Shown here one piece after another: positions 33,865 to 43,134 of a stretch of DNA of 64,000 bases. This DNA is from JAICUY01 sp038250515 (GTDB lineage: Bacteria; Chloroflexota; Limnocylindria; QHBO01). The position numbers and the translations under genes were made by a program. The DNA is taken from assembly GCA_038250515.1 (NCBI GenBank), contig JBBSCG010000005.1, forward strand, positions 1-64,000, written 5' to 3'. The notes beneath the pieces are model-generated. The model searched no databases. It saw nothing but the letters and a program-made list of their open reading frames with translations, and was not told the DNA's origin. Position 1 is the stretch's first letter. Every line of letters starts with the position of its first letter.

Positions 33865-35202
33865 CTAGCGCCCGAGCAGGCCGCCCAGGCCCCCGCCGAG
33901 CTTGGGCATGCGTCCCCCACCGAGCTGCTTCATGAGCCGCTGCATCTCGACAAACTGCTTCAGCAGCCGGTTGACATCCGGCGTCGACGTCCCGCTGCCG
34001 AACGCAATGCGGCGCCGCCGGCTGGCCTTGATCAGCTCCGGATGGCGGCGCTCCTCGGGCGTCATCGAGTCGATGATCGCCTCGATGCGCTTGAGCTGGC
34101 CGTCGTCGACAGCCTGCTGGGCGGCTCCCGCCATCTGGCCGGCACCAGGGATCATCTGCAGCACCTGGCCGATGGGACCCATCTTCTTGATCTGCTGCAG
34201 CTGGCTGCGGAAGTCCTCAAGGGTGAAGCGCGCCTCCATCATGCGCTGCGCGACACGTTCGGCCTCGACCTGGTCCACGTTCTCCTGGACGCGCTCGACG
34301 AGCGACAGGACGTCACCCATTCCCAGGATGCGCTGCGCGAGGCGATCGGGATGGAACACCTCGAGACCGTCGGTTCGCTCTCCGGTACCGATGAAGATGA
34401 TCGGCAGGCCGGTCGTCTGCCGGATGGAGAGTGCCGCACCGCCACGGGCGTCGCCGTCCATCTTGGTCAGCACCAGGCCGGTCACCGGCAGCCGCGCGTG
34501 GAATGCTTCGGCGACCTTGACGGCCTCCTGGCCGGTCATGGCGTCCACCACCAGCAGCGTCTCGGCCGGCGTCACGGCGCCGACGATGCGCACCAGCTCC
34601 TCCATCATCGGCTCGTCGACGTGCAGCCGCCCCGCCGTGTCGAGCAGCATCACGTCGTAACCGCGCTGGCGCGCGACCTCCAGGCCGCTGCGCGCCACCT
34701 CGAGCGCCGGCGTACCTACCGGCCGGCTGTGCACCTCGATCCCGATCTGATCGCCGAGCTGCACAAGCTGATCGACCGCCGCGGGTCGATAGACATCGGC
34801 CGCGACGAGCAGCGGCTTGCGACCATCCTTGCGCAGTCGCACCGCGAGCTTGGCGGCGGTCGTCGTCTTGCCCGAGCCCTGCAGGCCCACCAGCATCAGG
34901 ACCGATGCCTTGCTGGGAAGCTGCATCTCATGACGTTCGCCACCGAGGATCTCGACAAGCTCGTCGTGGACGACCTTGATGATCTGCTGGCCGGGATGCA
35001 GCCCGCTGAGCACCTCGCCGCCGAGAGCGCGCTCGCGAACGCGCGCCACGAACTCCTTGACGACCTTGAAGTTGACGTCGGCCTCGAGCAGCGCCAGGCG
35101 GATCTCGCGCAGCGCCACGTCGAGATCGGCCTCGGTGATCTTCGCCTTCCCACGCAGGCGCTGGGCGACGTTCTGCAGGCGCGCGGAGAGAGATTCGAAC
35201 AT
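33865..35202 (-). CDS. ffh: Signal recognition particle protein Ffh
   Basis: The 445-residue SRP54 GTPase binds 4.5S RNA and signal peptides of nascent membrane proteins. N domain about 1-90; G domain with G1 GLQGSGKT (106-113), ADVYRPAAVDQL, LLDTAGRLH and LTKMDGDARGG; M domain from about 300 (KMGPIGQVLQMIPG, ASRRRRIAFGSGTS, VNRLLKQFVEMQRLM). It ends in a Gly/Leu tail. No SRP RNA gene was found nearby. Confidence 0.96.
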   Translation of the reverse strand: MFESLSARLQNVAQRLRGKAKITEADLDVALREIRLALLEADVNFKVVKEFVARVRERALGGEVLSGLHPGQQIIKVVHDELVEILGGERHEMQLPSKASVLMLVGLQGSGKTTTAAKLAVRLRKDGRKPLLVAADVYRPAAVDQLVQLGDQIGIEVHSRPVGTPALEVARSGLEVARQRGYDVMLLDTAGRLHVDEPMMEELVRIVGAVTPAETLLVVDAMTGQEAVKVAEAFHARLPVTGLVLTKMDGDARGGAALSIRQTTGLPIIFIGTGERTDGLEVFHPDRLAQRILGMGDVLSLVERVQENVDQVEAERVAQRMMEARFTLEDFRSQLQQIKKMGPIGQVLQMIPGAGQMAGAAQQAVDDGQLKRIEAIIDSMTPEERRHPELIKASRRRRIAFGSGTSTPDVNRLLKQFVEMQRLMKQLGGGRMPKLGGGLGGLLGR

Positions 35203-35279
35203 GAACTCAGTCGGTGGCGGGCTTGGTGTCAGGCGCCGGCAGGTGGCGCGGAGCCGCCCATGCTACTACCCGCCCGATG

Positions 35280-35310
35280 GAGCGGCAACGCGACGAGCCG
35301 GTTGCCGCTC
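35280..35310 (-). terminator. Strong hairpin at the ftsY stop codon
   Basis: GAGCGGCAAC...GTTGCCGCTC is a perfect 10-bp inverted repeat with an 11-nt loop whose 5' arm covers the end of ftsY. No T-run follows, so it is more likely an RNA-stabilising or processing element than an efficient intrinsic terminator. The rest of the 106-bp ftsY-ffh gap shows nothing else clear. Confidence 0.5.
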
Positions 35311-36304
35311 ACGCGGCGAAGAGCCAATCGACGTACGCGGCGGGGTCGAACGGCGCCAGGCCATCGAGATCCTCGCCGATGCCCGCGAATAGGATCGGCA
35401 CGCCGAGCCGATCCGCAACGGCGACCGCCACGCCACCCTTGGCGCTGCCGTCGAGCTTGGTCAGCACGATGCCGGTGACGCCGGCCTCGGCGCTGAACGC
35501 CTCGGCCTGCAACAGTCCATTCTGCCCGGTCGTCGCGTCCAACACCAGCAGCACGTGGCGCGGCTGACCGGCTGCCTGACGCTCGATGACGCGCCGCATC
35601 TTGGTCAGCTCGGCCATCAGCTGCGTCTTGTTCTGCAGCCTGCCGGCGGTGTCGACCAGCACGGCGTCAATCCCGCGGAACTGGGCGGCGGCAACCGCGT
35701 CAAAGGCGACCGCGCTCGGATCCGCCCCAGCACGCTGCGCGACCACTCCGGCGCCAACCTGCTCACCCCAGATCCGCAGCTGCTCGATGGCCGCCGCGCG
35801 GAACGTGTCGCCCGCCGCGAGCAGCACGCTGTGCCCTTCGCCCTTGAGGCGCGCCGCGAGCTTTGCGATCGTGGTCGTCTTACCGCTGCCGTTGACCCCG
35901 ACGAACAGGATCACAGCGGGTGCCTCGCCGAGCTCGAAGGTTCCCGAGCCGACGCGCTCGAGACGCTCACGCACCTCGTCGGCGAGCGCGCGCCGCACGT
36001 CATCGCCGGACTTGCCACCCTGCTGCCGAACGCGCGCACGGGCTACGTCGACCAGCTCCATGGTGGTGGTGGCACCGACATCGGCGGCGATGAGCGCCTC
36101 CTCGACCTCGTCCCAGGTCGCTTCGGTTGCTGGCACGCCGGCGCCCAGGATCGAGCCCAGCCGCGCGCCGATGCCACTCGGTAGGGCGCGCAACCCCATG
36201 CCCGTTGGCTGCCGGGTCGGCCGTGCCACCGTTGTCGGAATCGGCTCCGCAGTTGGCTCGGCTGACTCATCGGCTGGCGTTGGATCGCGCCGTCGCCAGA
36301 ACAT
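35309..36304 (-). CDS. ftsY: SRP receptor FtsY
   Basis: The 331-residue GTPase is the membrane docking partner of Ffh. A short, acidic/Pro-rich A region (about 1-35) precedes the N domain and the G domain with GVNGSGKT (136-143), AGDTFRAAAIEQL, LVDTAGRLQNKTQLM and LTKLDGSAKGG. The ATG directly abuts the smc stop; smc-ftsY-ffh adjacency is conserved. Confidence 0.96.
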   Translation of the reverse strand: MFWRRRDPTPADESAEPTAEPIPTTVARPTRQPTGMGLRALPSGIGARLGSILGAGVPATEATWDEVEEALIAADVGATTTMELVDVARARVRQQGGKSGDDVRRALADEVRERLERVGSGTFELGEAPAVILFVGVNGSGKTTTIAKLAARLKGEGHSVLLAAGDTFRAAAIEQLRIWGEQVGAGVVAQRAGADPSAVAFDAVAAAQFRGIDAVLVDTAGRLQNKTQLMAELTKMRRVIERQAAGQPRHVLLVLDATTGQNGLLQAEAFSAEAGVTGIVLTKLDGSAKGGVAVAVADRLGVPILFAGIGEDLDGLAPFDPAAYVDWLFAA

Positions 36305-39300
36305 CTAGGCGCTCACTTCGACCGGAAGGTCGGCCAGGCGCAGCGACAGCACACGACTCACCGCCGCATCGGACATGGTCACGCCGTAGATCGTGTCAGC
36401 GACCTCGATGGTGGCACGATTGTGGGTGATCACCACGAAGTCGGTCGACTCGCTGAGCTTGCGCAGCGCGTCGACGAATCGGCCGATATTGGCCTCGTCG
36501 AGTGCCGCGTCGACCTCGTCGAGGATGCAGAACGGGACCGGGTTCACGCTGAGCATGGCGAACAGCAGCGCCACGCCCGTCAGCGCCCGCTCGCCACCGG
36601 AGAGCATGGCCAGGCGCTGGAGCCGCTTGCCGGGTGGCCGGACAACAATCTCGATGCCGCCAGGCGCCTCGCCGTCGCTCCCGTCGCTCATCTGCAGCGA
36701 CGCCGAGCCCCCGGCGAAGAGCAACTGACAAAACTCGTCGAATCGTTCGCCGATGGCGGCGAATGCCGCGTTGAAGCGCTCGCCGATCTCGAGGTCCAAT
36801 CGTGCAAGCAGCTCATCGGTCGAGCCGATCGCCTCACCCAGGTCTGCGTCCTGGCTGGTGAACTCCTCGAGCCGCGCAGCCAGTTCGCGATGCTCCTCGA
36901 CAGCGAATGGGTTGACCGAGCCGATCTGGCCGAGGGTGCGGCGCACGCGTCGCAGCTCGGTCTCGAGCGTCTCATCGTCAAGCTGCGCCAGCTCCGTGTG
37001 GAGCCCCTGGTCAGGGCGCTCCATGCCCTCCTCCGCCGCCTCGGGCAGGCTTTCGAACGCCAGCTCTTGCTCACGCGCCAGTGCCGCAAGCGTCTCCTCA
37101 CGGCGCGATGCCTCGATCGCTGCTGCCTGCGCAGCACGCTCGAGCTCCCCCAGGCGTCCCGAGGCGGCGCCGCTGTCGCGCTCGAGCTCGAGCTCGAGCA
37201 GCTCACCACGCAGACGCTCGCGATCGGCATCCGCCACGGACCTCGCCTGGGCAGCCTGCGCGTCCGCGCCTCGCGCCGCGTCGGCGGTGTTTGCTGCGAG
37301 CGCCCGATCGGCGTCAACCGCCGCCAGCGCCTCGGACTGCCCGGGAAGTGTCGCGTTGAGCTGCGCCGATCGCGCTTCGAGCAGCGAGCGCGCCTGCCGC
37401 TGCCCGGCGCTCCGCGCCTCGGCAACTTCGGCCGAGGCGCGGAGCTCGGTCCAGGCCGCGCGTGCGGCGTCACGTGGCAGCGCGGCGGCGTCACGGTTGT
37501 GCCGCGCATCAGCCGCGGCAGCGGTCAGCGCATCGATGCCGCCGTCATCCTCGATCGGCGGCCGGGATGCAACTTCGCGCGCCGCGTTCTCGGTGGCGCG
37601 CGTCCGCTCGAGCTCCCCCGCGAGCTCGAACACCTCTCGCTCGATGCGTCGCAGCTTTCCTTCCGCAGTCTCCAATGCGACCCGTGCGCTGCGCTCGGCC
37701 CGTTCGGCGTCAACCTGCCCGCGGCGCGCATCATCGAGCGCGCTGCGGGCTTGCTGGTGCGCCGCCTGGGTTGCCGCGGCCGCTACGACGGCAGCACGCT
37801 CGTCCTCGGTCAGGGCGGCGATCGCAACGCTCAGATCGCGGCGGCGCGCGTGCCTGCGGGCGGCGCCACCGCCCGGCGCGTCGCCGCGACCGCGCAGCGT
37901 GAGCAGGCCTCGACCGTCGGCGAGGTCGCCATACGGTGTCACAGCGAACCAGCCCGTCGGCAGTCGCGACCATCCCGCGGTCAGCGCCGCCAGGTCCGGA
38001 GCCACGACCGTACGCGTGAGCACGGCCGGTGCATCCGAAGCGCCGATCCACTCGGCGACCGTCTGGGTCGCCCGGACGGCCAGCGTCGCCTCGTCGCGGC
38101 CGTCCGGCTCACTCGACCCGGACGCCAGAAAGCGGGCGCTGCCGCGCGCCGTGTCCAGCTGAGCATTCAGCTCCGCGTCACGCCACAGCAGCGCCTCGCC
38201 CAGCTCGCCGCCGACCACCGCCTCGATGGCCGCCCAGGCGTCCTGTGGGGCGTCGATCGCATCGAGCAGCGACTTCCAGCCGGCGGCGAGCAACAGTGGC
38301 CCGATGCGGTTGCCGCTCTCTGCCCGCTCGCGCAGCGTCTCGAGCTCACCTCGGGCAGCCTCGGTACGGCGAGAGAACTGTGCGGCGCGGCGTTGCACCT
38401 CGTCAGCGCTCGCCTGGGCCTCTTGCAGCGCTGCGGCGGCGGCGGACAGCCGTGCATCTGCCGCTCCCCGCGCGGTGACCGCCATGGCCAACGCGACGCG
38501 CTCCGGCTCGATGCCGTGCGCAGCAGTGTCATGCGCCTCGTGTGCCGCGGCCAGCTCAGGCTCCAATCGCTCACGCCGGACAAGGGCGGCCGCGATCGCG
38601 TCGCTGCGCCTTGCGTCAGCGGCAAGCCGCTCTCCGTTGTCACTCCGCGCACCGGCCAGCCTGTCCTCAGCCGCCAGCAGCGCGGCGTCCGCCGCCGCGA
38701 GCTCCGCGATGGCTGATTGCCACGCTTGCTCGGCGTGCGCCGCGCGCTCGAGCGTCGGCGCGACATCGTTGTCAACCGCCGCTGCCCGGCGCTGCAACCT
38801 CTCACCCACTTCGGCGAGCTCTTGCTCTCCGCGCTCCACCGCGACGGCGAGCTCCTCCCAGCGTGCCGTCAACGACTCCAACCGACTCTCGGCGCGGATC
38901 AGGGCCTCACGCGTTGCCTCGCGACCACCGGCCGCGCCTCGAGCTGACTCCTCCGCCTCCCAGTAGCGCCGCTCCGCAGCCTCGACATCGGCGCGACCGG
39001 CGAGCTGGACGGCGCGCAGCGCCTCGAGGCTGGCCTCCGCCGCGGCTGCAGTGCGGCGCGCCTCGCCCAGCCGTTCGCGACCCGCACGCTCGCGACGGTG
39101 GTGCGACTCACCGAGCCATGCGCGTGCGCGCCGCAGCAGGTTGTCGTGCTCCTGCTGGTGCTGCGCCTGCAGTGCGAGCCGTCGTACCTGCGGCTTCAGC
39201 TCAGCGACGAGGTCATTCACGCGGGTCAGGTTGTCGCGCGCCCGACTCAGCCGCGCCAGCGCCTCGTTCTTGCGGACCTGCAGGTTCTTGACGCCAGCTG

Positions 39301-39793
39301 CCTCCTCGAACAGTTGGCGGCGCTCCTCGGGACGCAGCGACAGGGCGGCGTCCACGGTCCCCTGGCCGACCACCACCAGCCCATTGGCGCCCAGCCGACC
39401 CTCCCCGAGCAGCTCGACGATGTCACGCAGCCGGGCGCGTGCGCCATTGATCAGGTATTCGCTCTCCCCGGATCGGTAGGCCCGTCGACCGATGCTGACC
39501 TCGACGAACTCGATCGGCAGCCAGCCATCCGCGTTGTCAAGCGTGAGCACCGCCTCGGCCATACCCTGCGGCTTGCGCTGCTGCGAGCCGGCAAAGATGA
39601 CATCGTCCGACTTGCGCGTGCGCAGCGAGCGGTTCGACTGCTCACCGAGCACCCAGCGAACCGCATCGGCCATGTTGCTCTTGCCACTGCCGTTCGGACC
39701 GATGACCGCATTGACGCCGCGCTCGAACACGAAGCGAGTGGGATCGGCAAAGGTCTTGAAGCCGTGGAGCCGCAGCTCGCGCAGGCGGCTCAC
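36305..39793 (-). CDS. smc: Chromosome segregation protein SMC
   Basis: This 1162-residue condensin subunit has an N-terminal ATPase half with Walker A GPNGSGKSN (32-40), a long coiled coil (about 165-500), a hinge (about 510-640, with VVGGELGEALLWRDAELNAQ), a second coiled coil (Ala/Glu/Arg-rich), and a C-terminal half with signature LSGGERALTG and Walker B FCILDEVDAALDEAN. The coiled-coil sequence is unusually Ala/Arg-rich as expected at this GC content. GTG start overlapping the rnc stop (GTGA). scpA and scpB are not in the window. Confidence 0.96.
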   Translation of the reverse strand: MSRLRELRLHGFKTFADPTRFVFERGVNAVIGPNGSGKSNMADAVRWVLGEQSNRSLRTRKSDDVIFAGSQQRKPQGMAEAVLTLDNADGWLPIEFVEVSIGRRAYRSGESEYLINGARARLRDIVELLGEGRLGANGLVVVGQGTVDAALSLRPEERRQLFEEAAGVKNLQVRKNEALARLSRARDNLTRVNDLVAELKPQVRRLALQAQHQQEHDNLLRRARAWLGESHHRRERAGRERLGEARRTAAAAEASLEALRAVQLAGRADVEAAERRYWEAEESARGAAGGREATREALIRAESRLESLTARWEELAVAVERGEQELAEVGERLQRRAAAVDNDVAPTLERAAHAEQAWQSAIAELAAADAALLAAEDRLAGARSDNGERLAADARRSDAIAAALVRRERLEPELAAAHEAHDTAAHGIEPERVALAMAVTARGAADARLSAAAAALQEAQASADEVQRRAAQFSRRTEAARGELETLRERAESGNRIGPLLLAAGWKSLLDAIDAPQDAWAAIEAVVGGELGEALLWRDAELNAQLDTARGSARFLASGSSEPDGRDEATLAVRATQTVAEWIGASDAPAVLTRTVVAPDLAALTAGWSRLPTGWFAVTPYGDLADGRGLLTLRGRGDAPGGGAARRHARRRDLSVAIAALTEDERAAVVAAAATQAAHQQARSALDDARRGQVDAERAERSARVALETAEGKLRRIEREVFELAGELERTRATENAAREVASRPPIEDDGGIDALTAAAADARHNRDAAALPRDAARAAWTELRASAEVAEARSAGQRQARSLLEARSAQLNATLPGQSEALAAVDADRALAANTADAARGADAQAAQARSVADADRERLRGELLELELERDSGAASGRLGELERAAQAAAIEASRREETLAALAREQELAFESLPEAAEEGMERPDQGLHTELAQLDDETLETELRRVRRTLGQIGSVNPFAVEEHRELAARLEEFTSQDADLGEAIGSTDELLARLDLEIGERFNAAFAAIGERFDEFCQLLFAGGSASLQMSDGSDGEAPGGIEIVVRPPGKRLQRLAMLSGGERALTGVALLFAMLSVNPVPFCILDEVDAALDEANIGRFVDALRKLSESTDFVVITHNRATIEVADTIYGVTMSDAAVSRVLSLRLADLPVEVSA

Positions 39794-40521
39794 CGCTCGC
39801 CCGGGGCCGAAGCCGCGCCCGTCTCCTGTACCAGCTCTTCGAGCGCCGCGACTGCCGCATTCTCCTCGGCACGCTGCCGACTGGTTCCCTCGCCGGTCGC
39901 CAATGTTCGGCCATCCAGCAGCGCGGCAACGGTGAACGTCTGCTCGTGCGGCGGACCGGAGGTGGTAACGAGGTCATAGCGCGGCTTGGTATGGCGGTGT
40001 CGCTGCGTCCATTCCTGCAGGCGGCTCTTGGCGGACTTCGGTGGACCGTCTTCCTCGCCCGGCAGCTCGACCCGCTCGGCCATCAGCGGGCGCAGCCAAT
40101 CCCAAGTGGGCTCCAGGCCTTCGCTCAGGAAGATGGCGCCGGCCACCGCCTCGAAGGTGGCGGCCATCAGCGACGGACGGGTGGCTCCCCCGGCATCGGC
40201 CTCGCCTCGGCCCAGCAGGAGGTATCGGTCAAGGCCAAGCTGCAGCGCGAGGGACGCGAGGGCGTCTCGATTGACGAGCGCCGCGCGACGTGCGGTCAGG
40301 AAGCCCTCGTCTTCATCGGGATAGCGCTCGTACAGGAATCGGCTGACGATCAGACCGATGACGGCATCGCCCAAGAACTCCAGGCGCTCGTTGTGCCCGG
40401 CCACGGCCTGCGGATTCTCGTTGAAGTAGGAGCTGTGGACGAATGCCTGGCGAATGGCTTCCGGGTTTCGGAGCTCGATGCCGAGTCGGTCACCCAGCTC
40501 GTTGATGCGCGGAGTGACCAT
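39790..40521 (-). CDS. rnc: Ribonuclease III
   Basis: The 243-residue dsRNA endonuclease processes rRNA precursors and regulatory duplexes. The catalytic signature is NERLEFLGDAVIG (44-56), with the second acidic cluster near MAATFEAVAGAIFLSEG, and the C-terminal dsRNA-binding domain (about 160-230, with KSRLQEWTQRH and GEGTSRQRAEENAAVAALEEL). ATG at 40521. acpP-rnc-smc-ftsY is a conserved set. Confidence 0.96.
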   Translation of the reverse strand: MVTPRINELGDRLGIELRNPEAIRQAFVHSSYFNENPQAVAGHNERLEFLGDAVIGLIVSRFLYERYPDEDEGFLTARRAALVNRDALASLALQLGLDRYLLLGRGEADAGGATRPSLMAATFEAVAGAIFLSEGLEPTWDWLRPLMAERVELPGEEDGPPKSAKSRLQEWTQRHRHTKPRYDLVTTSGPPHEQTFTVAALLDGRTLATGEGTSRQRAEENAAVAALEELVQETGAASAPGER

Positions 40522-40530
40522 CTAGCAATG

Positions 40531-40773
40531 CTACTGCTGATGCTCCTCGATGTACTCGACGGCGTCGGACACCTTCTGGATCTTCTCCGCGTCCTCGTCG
40601 GAGATCTCCATGCCGAACTCTTCCTCGAGACTCATGATCAGCTCGACAAGGTCAAGCGAGTCGGCGTTCAGGTCCTCGACGAAAGAGGCCTGCGGCGTCA
40701 CCTCTTCTTCGTCGACGCCCAACTGCTCGACGATGAGCTTTTTCAGCCGGTCGTACGTCGTACCGTCGGTCAC
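40531..40773 (-). CDS. acpP: Acyl carrier protein
   Basis: An 80-residue acidic four-helix carrier for fatty acid synthesis; the phosphopantetheine attachment serine is S39 in NADSLDLVEL. The GTG start is preceded by AGAGGTG about 9 nt upstream and lies 2 bp after the nusB stop. In many genomes acpP sits with plsX and rnc, as here. Confidence 0.96.
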   Translation of the reverse strand: MTDGTTYDRLKKLIVEQLGVDEEEVTPQASFVEDLNADSLDLVELIMSLEEEFGMEISDEDAEKIQKVSDAVEYIEEHQQ

Positions 40774-40775
40774 TG

Positions 40776-41177
40776 TCAGACACCTCTACCGGATGATCTA
40801 GAAACGCTTCCCAGGACGCCGTTCACGAGGCGGCGGGCCGCATCTCCGGCGTAGATCCGGGCGAGGGACACGGCATCGTTGATCGCCTCCCCGCTCGGGG
40901 TCGCGGCGGAGTATAGCACCTCGAACAGCGCGCTCCGCAGGATCGTGCGCTCGACCTTGCCGAGCTCCGCGACCGGAATAGCGGGTGCAGTCAGCTTGAT
41001 CCGCTCGTCGAGCTCGGACCGATGCTCCGCGACCCCGGTGACGATCCGCCGGGCGTGCTCGAGCACGTGCTCGGCGACGTCACGCTCGGCGGCGATCCGC
41101 TCGAGAGCAGCATCGGCCTGGCTGGGCCGAAACTCGGCCTCGAACAACGCCATCAGCGCCAGGCGACGCGCGCGCAT
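40776..41177 (-). CDS. nusB: Transcription antitermination protein NusB
   Basis: A 133-residue all-helical NusB begins MRARRLALMALFEAEF, the usual family start, and has VAELGKVERTILRSALFEVLY and EAINDAVSLARIYAGDAARRLVNGVLG, split about 103-128. It binds boxA RNA with S10 during rRNA transcription. A GTG at 41219 would add 14 residues and sit 5 bp after the plsX stop; the ATG at 41177 fits the family better, but its ribosome binding site is weak. Confidence 0.9.
   Translation of the reverse strand: MRARRLALMALFEAEFRPSQADAALERIAAERDVAEHVLEHARRIVTGVAEHRSELDERIKLTAPAIPVAELGKVERTILRSALFEVLYSAATPSGEAINDAVSLARIYAGDAARRLVNGVLGSVSRSSGRGV
40910..40918 (-). promoter_or_regulatory. Possible internal promoter within nusB
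   Basis: TGC-TATACT, identical to the element before rpsB and rplS, occurs inside the coding sequence for LYS in nusB, about 137 bp before acpP. It could drive acpP-rnc-smc independently, but the coding constraint gives a simple alternative reason for the sequence. Confidence 0.3.
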
Positions 41178-41224
41178 TCCCGAGCCGTGCTCCGCGACGG
41201 GGCTGCCGGATACCGCCACGCCGC

Positions 41225-42298
41225 TCAGGTTCCGGCTCCCGGGCCGGTGGCCAGCGTCTCCGTGCCGGCCATGCTGTCGTGCGCGTCGCTCGCCGCGCGA
41301 AGGACCGGATGGCTGCGACTCCATTCGGCGATGACCTCGGGGATCCGCGCACTGGCAGCTTCCGACGCAACACCGATGGCGTGCTCGACCATGCGCGCCT
41401 TGGCCCGTCCGTGGGTCACGATGCTCACGCCGCGCACGCCGAGCAGCGGCGAGCCACCGTATTTCTCGTAGTCGAACCGCTGCTTGATGCGCTCGAAGCC
41501 CGGCCGCAGCGCAAGGAGCGCCAGCGGAGCCATCGGCCCCTGCTGCAGGTCCGCGCGCAGCGCGCGGAAGATGTAGCCGGTCAGTCCCTCGAACAGCTTG
41601 ATCACCACGTTCCCCACGAACCCGTCGCAGACGACGACGTCGGCCGCATGGCCGATCATGTCGTGCGCCTCCACGTTGCCGACGAAGTTGAGGTCGGCGG
41701 CTGCCAGCAGCGCGTTGGCCTCGCGGGTCAAGGCGTCGCCCTTCTCCGCCTCCTCGCCGATGTTCAGCAGGCCGACGCGCGGCCGCGATACCTTCAGCAC
41801 ACGTTCGGCGAAGATGGCGCCCATTGCCGCGAACTGAAGGAGATTGGCCGCGCTCGAGTCGACGTTGGCGCCCACGTCGAGCAGCATGATCGGACCGCTG
41901 GCGCTGACCATGTGCGCGGGCAGCGCCGGCCGGTCGATGCCCTCGATCCGCCCCAGGCGCAGGATCGCCGCGGCCATCTGGGCGCCGGTGGAGCCGGCGC
42001 TGACGACGGCATCGGCCTCGTGATTACGGACCAGGTCGGTGGCGACACGGATCGAGGCCCGACGCTTGACGCGCAGAGCCGCTGCGGGGTGCTCCCCCAT
42101 CTCGATCACCTCGGGCGCGTCGACGAAACGTACGCTCGCCGGTCGACCGTGACCGTATTCGCTGATCTCACGCTCGATGCGCGGCACGTCGCCGACCAGG
42201 ATCACCTCGTCAGCATGCGCCGCGGCGTAGTTCAGGGCGCCGCGCACCACCTCTCGCGGTGCGTGATCGCCGCCCATCGCATCGACCGCGATGCGCAT
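41225..42298 (-). CDS. plsX: Phosphate acyltransferase PlsX
   Basis: The 357-residue enzyme converts acyl-ACP to acyl-phosphate, the first step of phospholipid acylation in Gram-positive-type bacteria. Seen are IAVDAMGGDHAP at the N-terminus, SAGSTGAQMAAAIL, LDVGANVDSSAANLLQFA, VGNVEAHDM and CDGFVGNVVIKLFEGL. It follows rpmF by 13 bp; the rpmF-plsX pair is conserved. Confidence 0.95.
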   Translation of the reverse strand: MRIAVDAMGGDHAPREVVRGALNYAAAHADEVILVGDVPRIEREISEYGHGRPASVRFVDAPEVIEMGEHPAAALRVKRRASIRVATDLVRNHEADAVVSAGSTGAQMAAAILRLGRIEGIDRPALPAHMVSASGPIMLLDVGANVDSSAANLLQFAAMGAIFAERVLKVSRPRVGLLNIGEEAEKGDALTREANALLAAADLNFVGNVEAHDMIGHAADVVVCDGFVGNVVIKLFEGLTGYIFRALRADLQQGPMAPLALLALRPGFERIKQRFDYEKYGGSPLLGVRGVSIVTHGRAKARMVEHAIGVASEAASARIPEVIAEWSRSHPVLRAASDAHDSMAGTETLATGPGAGT

Positions 42299-42311
42299 CA
42301 GCTCGGGGACG

Positions 42312-42515
42312 TCAGCCCTGGCTCTCCGCCGGCGTGACCGGCTCGACCGGGACCGCCTCGCGTCCGGCGTAATAGCCGCAGGTCGGGCAGACGTGGTGCG
42401 CGCGCTTCAGCTCGTGACAGTGGTCGCACTCGACGAGCGGCGGCGCGCTGATCGCCAGATGAGCACGACGCTCGCCCTGACGCGCTTTCGATACTTTTCG
42501 CTTGGGAACGCCCAC
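42312..42515 (-). CDS. rpmF: 50S ribosomal protein L32 (zinc-ribbon type)
   Basis: A 67-residue L32, starting MGVPKRKVSKARQGERRAH, with four zinc-ribbon cysteines C30, C33, C43 and C46. GTG at 42515 has AGGAG 7 nt upstream. A TATACT promoter lies 35 bp upstream, so rpmF heads its own transcription unit as well as following yceD. Confidence 0.95.
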   Translation of the reverse strand: MGVPKRKVSKARQGERRAHLAISAPPLVECDHCHELKRAHHVCPTCGYYAGREAVPVEPVTPAESQG

Positions 42516-42549
42516 GCGGAACTCCTAAGGAACAAGAACGGGACGCCGA

Positions 42550-42555
42550 AGTATA
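42550..42555 (-). promoter_or_regulatory. Promoter for rpmF-plsX operon
   Basis: -10 TATACT with TTCGCA 18 bp upstream as a possible -35 (4 of 6 matches), on the minus strand in the 79-bp yceD-rpmF gap. The short leader of about 28 nt leads directly into the ribosome binding site. Confidence 0.5.
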
Positions 42556-42594
42556 GGGGGTAACCGATGCCATTGCGAATGCGCGGCCCGTCGA

Positions 42595-43134
42595 CTAGTG
42601 GTCGCCCGGCTGGTCGAGCAGCCGGGCCAGCGCCGCCAGCCGTGGGTCGATCTCGGCCGGCCCGTGGTCGTGCGGCCCGCTGGCCAGGCTCTGCCCGCAT
42701 TCGGCGCACAGCCCCGGACAGTCAGGTCGACACAACGGGTGCATCGGCTCGGTGAGCAGCAGCTCATCGTGCAGTACGCGATCGAGCTCGACCTCGTGGT
42801 GCGCGGTGATGGCCTGCACCTCCTCGTCGTCCGATGGCTGGGCCAACGGTGTGCCGCTCTCCGGATCGACGGAGGGCAGGAATTCCTCGGAGATCGGCAC
42901 GGTCACCTCGTCGACGTACGGATCCAGGCAGCGCGCGCAGATGCACAGCATCGGCGCGGCGGCCGTGCCACGCACCAGGACGCCACGGTTCGTGCGCTGC
43001 AGGCGCACGTCAAGGTCCATCGGTCCGGCGAGCTCGACGTCGGAGCCGAGCGTGACGTAATGATCGCGCAGGTGGTAGTCGCGAATCGCGCCGGGCGGCT
43101 CATGGAGCAGCCCGACGACGTTGAATGAGGTCAT
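42595..43134 (-). CDS. yceD: DUF177 protein YceD
   Basis: This 179-residue protein of the DUF177 family sits in its usual place immediately before rpmF. It has cysteine pairs that may bind metal (ICARC about 65-69; CRPDCPGLCAECG about 137-149) and the acidic EVELDRVLHDELLL segment. The family is needed for normal 23S rRNA accumulation in plants and E. coli, but the mechanism is unknown. The ATG overlaps the preceding stop as ATGA. Confidence 0.87.
   Translation of the reverse strand: MTSFNVVGLLHEPPGAIRDYHLRDHYVTLGSDVELAGPMDLDVRLQRTNRGVLVRGTAAAPMLCICARCLDPYVDEVTVPISEEFLPSVDPESGTPLAQPSDDEEVQAITAHHEVELDRVLHDELLLTEPMHPLCRPDCPGLCAECGQSLASGPHDHGPAEIDPRLAALARLLDQPGDH

Noticed and set aside
35203..35308. 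SRP (4.5S) RNA in the ffh-ftsY gap
   Set aside because: A stretch GTCAGGCGCCGGCAGG has some likeness to the SRP core, but the GGAA tetraloop and paired flanks are absent.
32482..35478. A 998-codon open frame on the plus strand opposite ffh and the DUF3352 gene (similar long antisense frames lie opposite infB, smc, recG and ileS)
   Set aside because: High GC at third codon positions keeps the antisense frame open. The minus-strand proteins show clear conserved motifs; the plus-strand translations are Arg/Asp/His-rich and match no family.
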